This document shows positions 33,506 to 42,838 of a stretch of 64,000 nucleotides of DNA, in pieces. The stretch is taken from NCBI GenBank assembly GCA_033032175.1, contig CM065322.1, positions 12,896,001-12,960,000 on the forward strand, given 5' to 3'. The notes beneath the pieces are model-generated. The model saw only the letters and a list, made by a program, of their open reading frames with translations, was not told where the DNA came from and did no database searches. Both the position numbers and the translations under genes were made by a program. Within the stretch, counting starts at the first letter, position 1; the number at the start of each line of letters is the position of its first letter. Source of the stretch: Saturnia japonica (Eukaryota; Arthropoda; Insecta; Lepidoptera; Saturniidae).

Positions 33506-35306
33506 TAATTAAACGACGCTGTAATTTGTGGTGTTTAAAATTACTATTGACTAAAAATAAGGCAAATTTGAACTAGAGCTTAAAACGGTCAGTGGTGTAA
33601 ACAAAGATGTGAACTGCATTTAAGACGTTCAAGTTAAAACACATTTTGCCCACTTGTGAACAAACAATTTTCTAATACTCCCTAAATCTTTTATCTTTTA
33701 CTTTATCTGTGACGCATTTTAAAAGTAATGATTTTTCAATCGTCATGTTACTTTAATTGAGGAATAATTTTCATGTTTTGAAAATAAAGTTATTTGTTGA
33801 TTGAAAAATCGGCTCTAAACAAACAAAAACTATAAGGAATGAAATTATGTAGTCATTGTTGGTATTTAATTTTAGTTTGAAATACGGGGTTTTTAAATCT
33901 GTAGAACGGTGGAATAATGTATCAGAAAAACAGGATATTTCGCCAACCTAGTCTCCTAATTTCTTTTGAGCTTTCTTTCACCCTCCTAAAAGTCCCCACC
34001 GTAAAAGGGCATTCTCGTCCACTTTCAGAATAATGGATTTAAATCATTCGTGCATAAGTGAATGATTATAATTGAATGCCAAAAGCGGTAAGATGAAATC
34101 TCGGTATCTATAGGGCATTTTCGCATTACATGTTGAACGGATATTACCCGAGTTCGCTTCAGAGACTGAGCTCGTACTGCGTTCGGAAAATTAGAGGGAT
34201 CGTTTACTTTTAATGTGCACTTGCCTATCAATTGTCCAGGACAGTCATATTATTTTCAATAGTATAAAGAATTATTAATTTCGTAATCATAATCTTCCTA
34301 TTTCAAAGCATTGATCAATTTCTCTACTCACGTGAAAATATGTTAAATTAAAACGTTTTAAGAATTCTCACCAAGAATAGACTCGATTAAAAAAATGTAA
34401 AGATCGCTCAAAATTCATTTAACAAAAAACAAATATGGTTAACAAATGTCAATAATTTAATGTTTTCTCTCTTCTCGCAATTATGGTCTACGGTTGATAT
34501 TGTAAGTATTCTCAAATTTTTAAATTGGTTTTTAATCATTATTAAAGCAGCATACCTACATAAAATGTTTTCGAGCGACCTGTAACCGTAAATGTAAATA
34601 AAGCACGAAACTTAAAAATAAAGAAAGACCATGATTAATGCACAACTTCATTTAATTAAGTCAACTCAAGTAGGTACAAATAAAATAATGTTTCTTTTTA
34701 AATTAAAAAAAAAATGTGACTCGTACTTTATTTCTGTTCCTTAAGACGTAAGGAAACTGATCACAAACATGACAATAAAGAAAATTTTGACTGTCTGTTT
34801 CTATATCCGGGTTTAGCTCAAAAACGGCTCAACCGATTTTTAGGAAATTCTTTACACGGGAAGCTTATGTTATTCCTTACTTTGTAGGCTATATGAATTG
34901 TCAATAATAAGAGTAAAAATGAAATATGGCATTTCGTTTAATAAGAAAATGTTTTAGGAATAAAATCACTTCTTGATTTTTACAACCATAGATTAATGTA
35001 TAAAACATCAACTTTAGCCTTATTTATCGCTACAATTATTTTTATTTTTCATCGTCTAAGGTACTTTAAGAAACGACAATATATATTAAAATAACTGCGA
35101 TACAAAATTGAGTTTTGCATTTAATAATCCAACTGCATTCAACTTATTACAATGTTAACTATTTTCTTATCGCTCGAATGTTATCGAGTGACCAGACCCA
35201 TTGCGATTATTTCAAACATAAATAATACGTCAAAACCGTCGTCGGACTTTATTCTCTAAATTATATATTCTAAGTCAACATAGATACTTCATAATATTGT
35301 ATTTAA

Positions 35307-35310
35307 AGGT
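35307..35310. repeat. provirus target-site duplication, left (AGGT)
   Basis: AGGT immediately before the LTR; the same four bases follow the other LTR at 43145-43148. A 4 bp duplication is usual for gypsy-group integration. Confidence 0.9.
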
Positions 35311-35617
35311 AGTTAAATTTCGGGAGCACTGCCGAGGGTTTTTAAAAAGTCTAAGACAAGACTGATTCTCAAGAAGCTTTATTAAGAATGCTTTTATTTG
35401 TTACAAATGTCTCTTTTATAAACTCTTATTCTATAAACACAAAGTGGGGCTGTTTACTATGAAATAATGAGAAATATGTCGCAATACATTCAGTCAAAAC
35501 ACCAGGTGTCTATCAGTAGTTTGCAGACATAATATGGGTTAAAAACGTAACATCAGCATTTCTAACGTATGTACCAATTAACAAGACGTAATAAGAGAGG
35601 GTACAGACTGCATAACT
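35311..35617 (-). repeat. 3' long terminal repeat
   Basis: 307 bp. On the plus strand it starts AGTTAAATTTCGGGAG and ends CAGACTGCATAACT. On the transcribed strand it has TTTATAAAAGAG (TATA-like), two AATAAA-type signals (AACAAATAAAAGC and CTTAATAAAGC) and a TCAGT initiator-like string downstream. Compared base by base with 42838-43144, I found no difference. Stop codon of env lies inside it. Confidence 0.95.
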
Positions 35618-37320
35618 CCTCCCCCCTCAAGTTCGAAATTATCAGAGGGATGATTATCACTATGATTATTTCGATAGCAATAATTTTTACAAAAACTGAG
35701 CTTATATACTAAGAATACAAGAATTAATAGAAATATAATCACATATAACAATAAAGTTCCGGCACTAACACTTTTTACATTAATAATTCTTTCACTTGAT
35801 GTTTTTAGTTCACTTTCACTGATTTTTAAAAGATTATTTAAATGTTGAAGATTTATTAATTCACTGTTATCCAAATTGATGGGTTCACGTTGCAATTGTT
35901 GCTCAGTAATTGTTATTTCGGGAAGATTAATAATCGGTAATTTTGACATCTTCAAATTACTCGTAGTAATATGGTGAGCTTTTAGCGTAATTTCACCAAT
36001 TTTAACATCGCAATGGTCATCTAAGACGAGGAAGTATGTCCCTTCTATATTTTCTTTCGTTATTTCGTCGTTACAAATTTTTGATAATATATTCTCAGCG
36101 TTACTATGAAGAATCCATCTCTCTTTTCCAATTGGTTGTATCTTAATGGTCTTGATTTCAACTGGTACTGGATGACAAGAACTCGTATTCGAAGAAAATT
36201 GAATTAATGCTGTTATGCAAGTGTCTTCTGAAGTTGTTCGAGAATCATCCTCGTGACACAGGAACATTTCGTCGTGAAGTTCATTACAAGGTAAAGTGAG
36301 CGAGACAAATTTAGACCCTTTTACTAATAGGTAAGGAAATTTAGGAATAATGATGGTGGTATGATTAGAAGGATTGGTCATAGGTATTGGAATTGCTCTG
36401 TAGTATGTATAAATTTCATCTCTAATTATTGGTATATCTAAAATGAATGTTATTTGACTTCCTTTTGTATAAGCTTTAAGCTCTATACATTGCTCTATTT
36501 TAACTAAATTGTCATAACTTACTGGATACACAAGTTTGTAGAATTTCTCTATCTTTTTTAACAATTCTAATAATTCATTTGAGTTTATAAGAGATTGGTG
36601 TAATATTTTTAATTTACTGAATGCCAGAGAAGTTTCAATTTCATTCAACCGAATGTAGAGTAGTTGAAAATTATGGAAAAATAAATTATAAACATTAATA
36701 AAATTATGGGTAGTTATATCAATATTAGTTTGATTTATTAATTTTTTTATTTCTCGTAACTCTTTATCTATTCGAATGAAATTGTCCTTCGTGAAATTTG
36801 TTATCTTTATCATTGATTCAGAAATATCTGATATTAAGGTTACCTTTTTAATGAGTGTATTTTGGCGTGTCGTTAGAGAATCAATCATATTTTCATATCT
36901 TAAAGCATCATTATGATCTAAGTTACCAGTTATAAGCTTAATAATAGATCCAAGAGGATTGAGAAGTCCACGTTTAATTCTAGTTGATGGAGATAACTGT
37001 TCTAATTTTTGAATACTAATATTCATTACATAATTCGTTTGAAGCTTTACATTAAAAAGTTGAACATTAGATGTTTCATTATCAAAATGTGTTTTTAAAT
37101 ATTGATTAAATTTAGTATATCTTTTTATATTGAATTCTAAATCCTCACGTATCAGACTTAAATCTAAAATCTTAATTATTGTCCACTTATCATAACTTAC
37201 ACTAGCTTGACCTTGTTTCACAAGGACTATACCGGGATTTTTATCGATTCTGTGAAGTTGAAGGGCGTGAATCCTGATGATCAGAGCCAGGAGCCCGAGG
37301 AGGTACCTGCGAAGGTCGTT
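35578..37320 (-). CDS. env: envelope fusion protein (env), baculovirus F-like
   Basis: Membrane fusion glycoprotein of the errantivirus, related to baculovirus F proteins; it would act at the virion surface. The frame is open from just after a TAA at 37321-37323 to the stop at 35578. There is no ATG near its start: the first candidate in the usual place, 37221, is GTG. So it is probably made from a spliced RNA with the acceptor AG at 37307-37308. Downstream of the acceptor lies a hydrophobic signal-like stretch. Counting from 37221, a furin-like RIKR site is at residues 81-84, followed by the fusion-peptide region with the family block NPLGSIIKLITGNLD. Long coiled-coil-prone helices follow, then a cysteine-bearing middle region. 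A transmembrane segment (LLLYVIIFLLILVFLVYKL) is near 490-512, with a ~35-residue tail. The tail is encoded across the purine tract and into the LTR. No lesion was seen. Confidence 0.9.
   Translation of the reverse strand, partial: NDLRRYLLGLLALIIRIHALQLHRIDKNPGIVLVKQGQASVSYDKWTIIKILDLSLIREDLEFNIKRYTKFNQYLKTHFDNETSNVQLFNVKLQTNYVMNISIQKLEQLSPSTRIKRGLLNPLGSIIKLITGNLDHNDALRYENMIDSLTTRQNTLIKKVTLISDISESMIKITNFTKDNFIRIDKELREIKKLINQTNIDITTHNFINVYNLFFHNFQLLYIRLNEIETSLAFSKLKILHQSLINSNELLELLKKIEKFYKLVYPVSYDNLVKIEQCIELKAYTKGSQITFILDIPIIRDEIYTYYRAIPIPMTNPSNHTTIIIPKFPYLLVKGSKFVSLTLPCNELHDEMFLCHEDDSRTTSEDTCITALIQFSSNTSSCHPVPVEIKTIKIQPIGKERWILHSNAENILSKICNDEITKENIEGTYFLVLDDHCDVKIGEITLKAHHITTSNLKMSKLPIINLPEITITEQQLQREPINLDNSELINLQHLNNLLKISESELKTSSERIINVKSVSAGTLLLYVIIFLLILVFLVYKLSFCKNYCYRNNHSDNHPSDNFELEGGGVMQSVPSLITSC
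35618..35628 (-). other. polypurine tract
   Basis: On the minus strand GAGGGGGGAGG abuts the 3' LTR, the expected primer for plus-strand DNA synthesis. It lies inside the env frame and encodes part of its tail. Confidence 0.85.
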
Positions 37321-40300
37321 TTATATCCTTAATAGGCACGTTTGTTTTTCGAGTTTTCATTTTTACAGGACAGATATTTCTGTCAATTTTACCATATACT
37401 TGTGCTTTTTGATAACGCGGTTTATCTTTACTTCGCCTTGTATTAACACCTTTTACAAATATAGTGTCCTCTTCTTGAATATCAAATGATGTTTCACCAC
37501 CACGTTTTGTTTTAATCTTTTCTTTATTTTCAATTACTTTGTCTGTTAAATATTTATAAAGATATTTCGTTCGTTTCATATGATCGTTTACTAATTGTTG
37601 CGTATATTGTTTGTTAAAGTTTACTTCAAAAGTACTATTAGAATCAGTGTGTCCAAAAACTACTTCAAATGGTGTAAGACCAGTCGTTGAGTGAATGGTT
37701 TGATTGTATGACATAATTGCATAAGTCATAACGTTAGCCGCGTCAGTTATTTTATGTTCATATTTAGCGATACGATATATTTCTAAAATAGTTGAATGGA
37801 ATCTTTCAATTAAACCCATAGAATTAGGATTATGTGGAGTGCTTATGTGTAATTCTATTTTATAAAATTGTAATGTTTCTTTTAAAAGTGTATTGTTGAA
37901 TTCAGTACCAGAATCAGCACTGATCTTATTTGGTACGCCATAAAATGAGAAAAATTTAATTAAGGCACGAACTACTTCAGGTGTAGAGCGATTGGATATT
38001 TCAAAAGCCTGACCTAGTTTACTGAAAGCATCTATTATGGTAAGGAAGTAGCTTCCTTCTATAGAGAATATATCTATAAATATTTCAGCAAAAGGTTTTG
38101 TTTGAGTTTGCGTTAACATTAATTCTGGTTTTAAAGGTTTGCGATCATATTTTAGAGTTTTACAAGTTTCACAAGAATTGATTACAGAAGCGACTGTTAT
38201 ATCCATATTTGTCCAAAAATAATTACGCTTTAATTTCATAAGAGTTTCTTTGATTCCACGGTGACTTGTTTTACCTTGATGATAAGCAAGTATAGTGGCA
38301 CGTTGCTCTTTTTCATCACCTAAGTATATAACTCTTTTAGTACATTCATATATTTTGACGGTATCTTTTTTAAATAGTTTTATCACGGCATTTGTAAATT
38401 GTTTACGGTGAATTTCGCTCTCAAAGTAAAAGAAATATTTAATTTTAGGTTTTATATATTCTAAAAGAAATTTCTTAACAAGGTTAGTGTTGTTTACAGG
38501 TAAATGTACTTCCAAAATTTTTTGTTTTTCATGTGATAAGTCTTTTATTGATAATTGGTTTCTGTTCCAAGTAAAAATAAGGATTTGATTAGGTTTTGTG
38601 TCGATGGCTTCTTCAATAATGGGAATACCATTCGTATCAATATCTTCAGCAGAATGTATGGTTTCCGGTAATGAACAGGCAGTAATAGTACTGGATGAAG
38701 GAGAACGAATTGGGTGAGTTAAAGTCTTATCGGAATCTGAAGGAATAGTTAACGTTTCTGATGAGTCTGAAATTAGTATTGGACTCTCAGATCGTTCAGT
38801 GTCACTCACGTTTACTCGTAAGGACATATCGTCCTTTAATATATTTAATTTAATTCGTGATAGAGCATCAGCATTACTATTTTGTTTACCGTTCTTGTAT
38901 ATTATGTCAAAATCGAACTCAGCTAGTCTCAATTTCCATCTAGTAAGTTTACTATTAGGTTCTTTCAGTGAATTTAACCATGCTAAAGGTCTGTGGTCAG
39001 TAAATATTGTGAATTTGCGTCCATACAGGTAAGGACGGAAGTGTTTTACTGCCCAAACGATGGCTAACAGTTCCTTTTCTATTGTACTGTAACGTGTTTC
39101 TGCATCATTAAGAGTACGACTTGCATATGCGATAGGTTTTTCATTTCCAACTGATCCTTGTGAAAGGACAGCGCCTAAAGCGTAGTTTGACGCGTCTGTT
39201 GTTAAAATGAAGGGTTTAGAAAAATCAGGGAACTGTAATATAGGAGCATTCACAAGTAGCTCTTTACATTTTTGAAAAGCTTGAACATATGATTCATTAA
39301 TTTCAATTTTATTTTTCTTTTTCAAACACGATGTAAGGGGTTGTGTAATTTTTGAAAAATCCTTTATGAATTTTCGGTAGTAGCCTATCAGGCCAAGAAA
39401 ACTTTTAATTTCAGTGGATGTTCTGGGGAGTGGGAAGGCAAGTACTGCCCTGATTTTATCATCATTTGGTTGTAAACCATGCTTCGTAATTTTGTGTCCT
39501 AAGTAGAGTACATCTTTTTTAAAAAACTCACATTTATCGAGAGTTACTTTAAGATTGGTTTGTTTGAGACGATCGAACACTTTTCTTAGCTTCTCTACAT
39601 GTTCTTGTATACTACTAGAATAAATGATGATGTCATCTAAATATACTAAGCAATGTATACCTTGCAACCCACGTAACACGTTATCCATTGCGCGTTGAAA
39701 TGTTGCAGGTGCTGTTTTAAGTCCAAATGGCATCCGTGTAAATTCAAAATGTCCCATTGGTGTAGTGAATGCAGTTTTGGGTCTATCTTGTTCATCAACT
39801 TCAATTTGGTGGTACCCACTTGCTAAATCCAATGTACTGAAGTAAGTAGATTTCCCTAACTTGTCGAATAAATCATTAATATTTGGTAAAGGATACTTAT
39901 CATCAGTAGTAATATCATTTATACGTCGATAGTCTACAACCATTCTAAATTTCTGTTCACCGGAGGCGTCCATCTTTTTTGGAACTAGGTGTACGGGTGC
40001 ACTCCATGGTGAAAACGATTCTTGTATAACATTATCTTTTAGTAATTTTTCAACTTGTTTCTGTATTTCATCGTTTTGCGATGGTGGAAGTCGGTATTGC
40101 CGTATGAAAATTGGATCTTCATTTTTAGTCCGGATTCGATGTTTTACTTGATTAGAAAATGTAAGAGGCAGTTTATCACAATAGAATATATCCCTGTATT
40201 CAAAACAAAGTTTTTCTATTGCTTCTCGTTCTTCTTGATTAGCATGATCTAATCGGAGTTTCGATAAATTTTGTGTAAGTAATTCATCAATCTCAAAATC

Positions 40301-41005
40301 ATTTAATTGTTGCCCGGTTGATAAATTTATTTTGCAAGTATTATTATTAAGGCTGGTTATATTCAATGGTTCGTTAAAAGTTAAAGTCACACTATCTTGC
40401 GAAGCATTCTGCATGACTGTTGTTGCAAATGAATCTTTGCAAGTAACTATAGCGCTAGGCATACGTACTTCATTTCCAAAATTTTTAAAATTAATTATTG
40501 CTTCACCATTAATTAAATTTGTAGGCACCTTAACACGGGTTTCAGTGCGTGGTTCTAGCGTTATTTCCCACGGGGGACTATAAATTATTGGAATTTCTGT
40601 ATTTTGTGTCCGTAAAATTAAATTTTTCATGTCTATAGTCGCGTTCAATATTTTTAATAAGTTAGAACCTATTAATCCGTCATATCTTCCATCTACATTA
40701 TATATATAAAATTTATGATTCATCGGACTTTTAAAACTTTCCAATAAAGGTATATCTATAACTTCGTCATGTAGGCTACGTCCATGTGTACTAATAACTT
40801 CAAAAGGATCAATATATTTATAATCTGAAAAATATTCATCAGCTTTAGCGGGACTAATAAAACTTCTGGTACTTCCGGTATCAATCATTAAACGAGCATC
40901 AATTTCAGGAATATAAATATGCGGTAGTTTATTTATGCCGTCATAATTTAAGTGTACTATTTCTGGGGGTCGCTCTTGGAGGCTTTTATAGGAAAATTTA
41001 CGCAT
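37241..41005 (-). CDS. pol: Pol polyprotein: protease, reverse transcriptase, RNase H, integrase
   Basis: 1,254 codons from an ATG at 41005, though it is probably made as Gag-Pol by -1 frameshifting. The frame overlaps gag by 49 bases. Aspartic protease: IDTGS at residues 41-45. Reverse transcriptase: about 300-500, with YPLPNINDLFDKLG, TLDLASGYHQIEVDEQDRPK and the catalytic YLDD at 455-458. RNase H: DAS at 604, E-KELLAIVWAVKHFRPYL near 645, and TDHRPL near 670. A Ser/Thr-rich linker follows at about 735-790. Integrase: zinc site H909, H915, C945, C948, and catalytic D978, D1031, E1067 (35 residues between the last two). No CHROMO-like domain after it; the tail is basic, ending in a P/S-rich stretch. 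All key residues are present, so the enzyme looks intact. Env begins in another frame before pol ends. Confidence 0.96.
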   Translation of the reverse strand: MRKFSYKSLQERPPEIVHLNYDGINKLPHIYIPEIDARLMIDTGSTRSFISPAKADEYFSDYKYIDPFEVISTHGRSLHDEVIDIPLLESFKSPMNHKFYIYNVDGRYDGLIGSNLLKILNATIDMKNLILRTQNTEIPIIYSPPWEITLEPRTETRVKVPTNLINGEAIINFKNFGNEVRMPSAIVTCKDSFATTVMQNASQDSVTLTFNEPLNITSLNNNTCKINLSTGQQLNDFEIDELLTQNLSKLRLDHANQEEREAIEKLCFEYRDIFYCDKLPLTFSNQVKHRIRTKNEDPIFIRQYRLPPSQNDEIQKQVEKLLKDNVIQESFSPWSAPVHLVPKKMDASGEQKFRMVVDYRRINDITTDDKYPLPNINDLFDKLGKSTYFSTLDLASGYHQIEVDEQDRPKTAFTTPMGHFEFTRMPFGLKTAPATFQRAMDNVLRGLQGIHCLVYLDDIIIYSSSIQEHVEKLRKVFDRLKQTNLKVTLDKCEFFKKDVLYLGHKITKHGLQPNDDKIRAVLAFPLPRTSTEIKSFLGLIGYYRKFIKDFSKITQPLTSCLKKKNKIEINESYVQAFQKCKELLVNAPILQFPDFSKPFILTTDASNYALGAVLSQGSVGNEKPIAYASRTLNDAETRYSTIEKELLAIVWAVKHFRPYLYGRKFTIFTDHRPLAWLNSLKEPNSKLTRWKLRLAEFDFDIIYKNGKQNSNADALSRIKLNILKDDMSLRVNVSDTERSESPILISDSSETLTIPSDSDKTLTHPIRSPSSSTITACSLPETIHSAEDIDTNGIPIIEEAIDTKPNQILIFTWNRNQLSIKDLSHEKQKILEVHLPVNNTNLVKKFLLEYIKPKIKYFFYFESEIHRKQFTNAVIKLFKKDTVKIYECTKRVIYLGDEKEQRATILAYHQGKTSHRGIKETLMKLKRNYFWTNMDITVASVINSCETCKTLKYDRKPLKPELMLTQTQTKPFAEIFIDIFSIEGSYFLTIIDAFSKLGQAFEISNRSTPEVVRALIKFFSFYGVPNKISADSGTEFNNTLLKETLQFYKIELHISTPHNPNSMGLIERFHSTILEIYRIAKYEHKITDAANVMTYAIMSYNQTIHSTTGLTPFEVVFGHTDSNSTFEVNFNKQYTQQLVNDHMKRTKYLYKYLTDKVIENKEKIKTKRGGETSFDIQEEDTIFVKGVNTRRSKDKPRYQKAQVYGKIDRNICPVKMKTRKTNVPIKDIKRPSQVPPRAPGSDHQDSRPSTSQNR
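37307..37308 (-). other. predicted env splice acceptor
   Basis: Minus strand CCTTCGCAG then GTACCTC; the intron would end with AG at 37308-37307 and the exon begin at 37306. It lies inside the 3' end of pol, the usual place in gypsy. The pyrimidine tract before it is weak, so this is inference from frame and position. Confidence 0.5.
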
Positions 41006-42231
41006 TCATTTTCAGCTTCTTCAGTTTCAACAGGTTCTATGTTTTCATGATAATCGTCATAAGCAGTTTGTTGATTATCGTCAATGAAATAATGATTTTC
41101 ATATTCTGTATAATCAGGTTGATAGTCTTGGTATTCAATTTCAGGGTCGTTCATTTCTAAAGACTCTATCATATTTTGTCTAATAGGACGAGCTGTGCGC
41201 ATTGACACATCGCTTGCCTGAAATTGAGGTGGATTACGTTGAGGTTGATTTTGTGGTGGTATACCAAATTTAAATTGTTGATTTGGCATGTTGAAATTAG
41301 GTCGGTTTTGTGTATTGTTAAATTGCGGTTTGAACCCTTGTTGATTAGGAATACCGAATTTAAAATTATTATTTCCAAAATTTGGTTTATATCCTTGTTG
41401 GTTTAGGTTAGGTCTGAATTGTACATTTTGATTTGGAATACCGAATTTAAAATTATTATTATACGGTTTAAAATTATTTTGTGTTTGGTATGGAATTCCG
41501 AATTTAAAATTTTGTTGTCCGGAATTAAATGTATTTGGCACAAATGCAGGTTGAGGTTTGAAATTATTATTAAAATTATTTGTTAAAGTAGGCGTGAAAA
41601 ATTGTTGAACTGGTTTAATATTAGATTTATTTTTATTTTTAGAATTGTACTGATATTGAAAATTGACCTCCTCCATGACAACACTTAGTGCGTTTTCTAA
41701 AACGGTACAACCTTTAAGTCGCACAATTCGAATTAAATCCTCTGGTAAATTATATAAAAATACATTCAAGCACATATTATTATAGATAATCATTTTAGCG
41801 GCTTTGAGGCCTTCATCAGTTAATAAATTGACCTTGGAGAAGAGGGTGCAGCGTGTTTGTTGTATCCTGTTACAAAATTGCGTATATGTTTCACCAACTT
41901 TAATTTTTAAATTTTCCAACTCAATTGCCACACACTCTTCCGATCTAGGATCACCAAAATGTTGAATCAAAACAGCTCTTAATTGTTCCCAAGTTGTTAT
42001 GTCTTCTCTTTCACTTAGTAGAGCAGCGGCTTTACCACATAATCTACTAGTTATAGCATGAAACACATATGTAGTTTGAACAACATTGTTTGATCCGCTA
42101 AAATTTCTGATTATATATTCACTTTTTTTAATAAATAAATTTAAAGTATTTTGATCACCATCGTACTTGGGAATTAAACTTAAAAGTTCTTTTGATACTA
42201 ATTGAATTGTTGATTCATTGTTGCGTTGCAT
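40957..42231 (-). CDS. gag: Gag polyprotein with FKFGIP repeats
   Basis: Structural protein forming the particle core, 424 codons from an ATG at 42231. Residues 1-190 are the helical matrix/capsid-like region of Ty3/gypsy-group gags (blocks WEQLRAVLIQHFGDPRSEEC and NLKIKVGETYTQFCNRIQ are typical). There is no CCHC zinc knuckle. Instead an N/Q/F/P-rich region (about 195-345) carries four copies of FKFGIP at 242, 261, 290 and 320, each followed by a polar residue or proline. It is probably the nucleic-acid-binding part. The last 60 residues are acidic and tyrosine-rich (EYQDYQPDYTEYENHYFIDD). It ends 48 bases inside pol. The long A-rich leader of about 600 bases lies upstream. Confidence 0.94.
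   Translation of the reverse strand: MQRNNESTIQLVSKELLSLIPKYDGDQNTLNLFIKKSEYIIRNFSGSNNVVQTTYVFHAITSRLCGKAAALLSEREDITTWEQLRAVLIQHFGDPRSEECVAIELENLKIKVGETYTQFCNRIQQTRCTLFSKVNLLTDEGLKAAKMIIYNNMCLNVFLYNLPEDLIRIVRLKGCTVLENALSVVMEEVNFQYQYNSKNKNKSNIKPVQQFFTPTLTNNFNNNFKPQPAFVPNTFNSGQQNFKFGIPYQTQNNFKPYNNNFKFGIPNQNVQFRPNLNQQGYKPNFGNNNFKFGIPNQQGFKPQFNNTQNRPNFNMPNQQFKFGIPPQNQPQRNPPQFQASDVSMRTARPIRQNMIESLEMNDPEIEYQDYQPDYTEYENHYFIDDNQQTAYDDYHENIEPVETEEAENECVNFPIKASKSDPQK
40993..40999 (-). promoter_or_regulatory. -1 ribosomal frameshift heptamer (A AAT TTT)
   Basis: Minus strand A-AAT-TTT in the gag frame fits X-XXY-YYZ and lies inside the gag/pol overlap, shortly before the gag stop at 40957. Both frames are open here, and the pol frame is the -1 frame. 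The downstream structure was not assessed. Confidence 0.6.
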
Positions 42232-42254
42232 TTTGAATTGTATTTATTTAATTA

Positions 42255-42420
42255 AACACACACAAAGTAAAATTCACAAAATTAAAATTCACAAAATAAT
42301 ATTTTCAAAATAAAATTCACAAAATAAATCTTATAACAAAATTATCAAAATCAAAATTCTCAAAATTAAAATTATCGAAATTAAAATTATCAAATTAAAA
42401 TTCTCAAAATTAATATTTAT
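42255..42420. repeat. degenerate A-rich tandem array in leader
   Basis: Repeats of AAAATTCACAAAAT, AAAATTATCAAAAT, AAAATTCTCAAAAT. Low complexity, roughly 12-20 base spacing. Confidence 0.7.
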
Positions 42421-42461
42421 TATTAATATTTCTCAATATCTTATAATCTATGAAGTCAAAT

Positions 42462-42578
42462 AACTTTCGACGATTTTTATTCGAAAATTATGAAAAATAA
42501 TTTTCAACGATGTTTGTTTGAAAATTATAAAAATTTGTTAAATAATTTTCAACGATTTTTGTTTGAAAATTATAACAA
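42462..42578. repeat. three inverted-repeat units in leader
   Basis: Each unit is a short stem with a 10-base loop beginning CGAT. Unit 1: TTTCGA (42465-42470) with TCGAAA (42481-42486). Unit 2: ATAATTTTCAA (42497-42507) with TTGAAAATTAT (42518-42528). Unit 3: ATAATTTTCAA (42542-42552) with TTGAAAATTAT (42563-42573). The G-C pair of unit 1 is A-T in units 2 and 3, a compensatory change that keeps the symmetry. This suggests a repeated palindromic protein site or RNA hairpin. Confidence 0.8.
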
Positions 42579-42641
42579 TGTCCAACGAAAAATACAACCA
42601 CAGAAAATAACAAGGACGAGACAAGGATTGTAAAAATGGTC

Positions 42642-42648
42642 ACTTACA
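42642..42648 (-). other. predicted env splice donor
   Basis: Minus strand ACT then GTAAGT, a near-perfect donor in the leader; the exon would end at 42648. An ATG at 42664 lies 17 bases before the junction (five codons plus two bases). That phase matches the acceptor at 37306. Supported by position and phase only. Confidence 0.5.
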
Positions 42649-42820
42649 GTCTGCTCGTTCCCATGTCTTGCCGTATAGCTGCTTTCGCTTTTAGGACAGG
42701 ATCTCTCGGAAATAGATGCGGAACCCGACGTTAACTTATTTATTGGTTCGTAGATACTCAAAATCTGCACATGAGACCGATTTGTAAGACTCGAACACAG
42801 ACTTTTATTGTTGATTGAGT

Positions 42821-42838
42821 ATCCTACCGGCTGCGCCA
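42821..42838 (-). other. tRNA primer-binding site (Ser-like)
   Basis: Minus strand TGGCGCAGCCGGTAGGAT, starting with the last T of the 5' LTR. It is complementary to a tRNA ending ...CCGGCTGCGCCA, the pattern of insect serine tRNAs. Serine-primed elements include 17.6 and 297 in the errantivirus group. Confidence 0.75.

Larger units (their letters stand above)
33040..35310 (+). repeat. segmental duplication copy A, left part
   Basis: Matches 50010-52345 in order: CGCGCTGTATTAATATA, GAACGGATA...GCTCGCTTCAGAGACTGAGC, AATAAAGCACGAAACTTA, TTAATTAAGTCAACTCAAGT, AGGAATAAAATCACTTCTTG, CCATTGCGATTATTTCAAAC. Identity looks like roughly 80-85% by eye. It is interrupted by a MITE (33175-33503) and ends at the provirus. 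Copy A resumes at 43149. No gene product is evident, so what is conserved is unknown. Confidence 0.75.
42232..42837 (-). other. provirus 5' leader
   Basis: About 600 bases between the 5' LTR and gag. It contains the primer site, a possible splice donor (GT at 42646-42647, minus ACT then GTAAGT), an array of three inverted-repeat units (42462-42578) and an A/T-rich array of AAAATTCACAAAAT-like units (42255-42420). A 66-codon frame at 42570-42770 starts with GTG and is not a gene. A very short upstream ATG frame (4 codons) lies at 42772. Confidence 0.75.

Noticed and set aside
37219..37221. GTG at 37219-37221 as the env start codon
   Set aside because: The frame is open for another 33 codons upstream and includes a signal-like hydrophobic stretch; a spliced start fits the group better.
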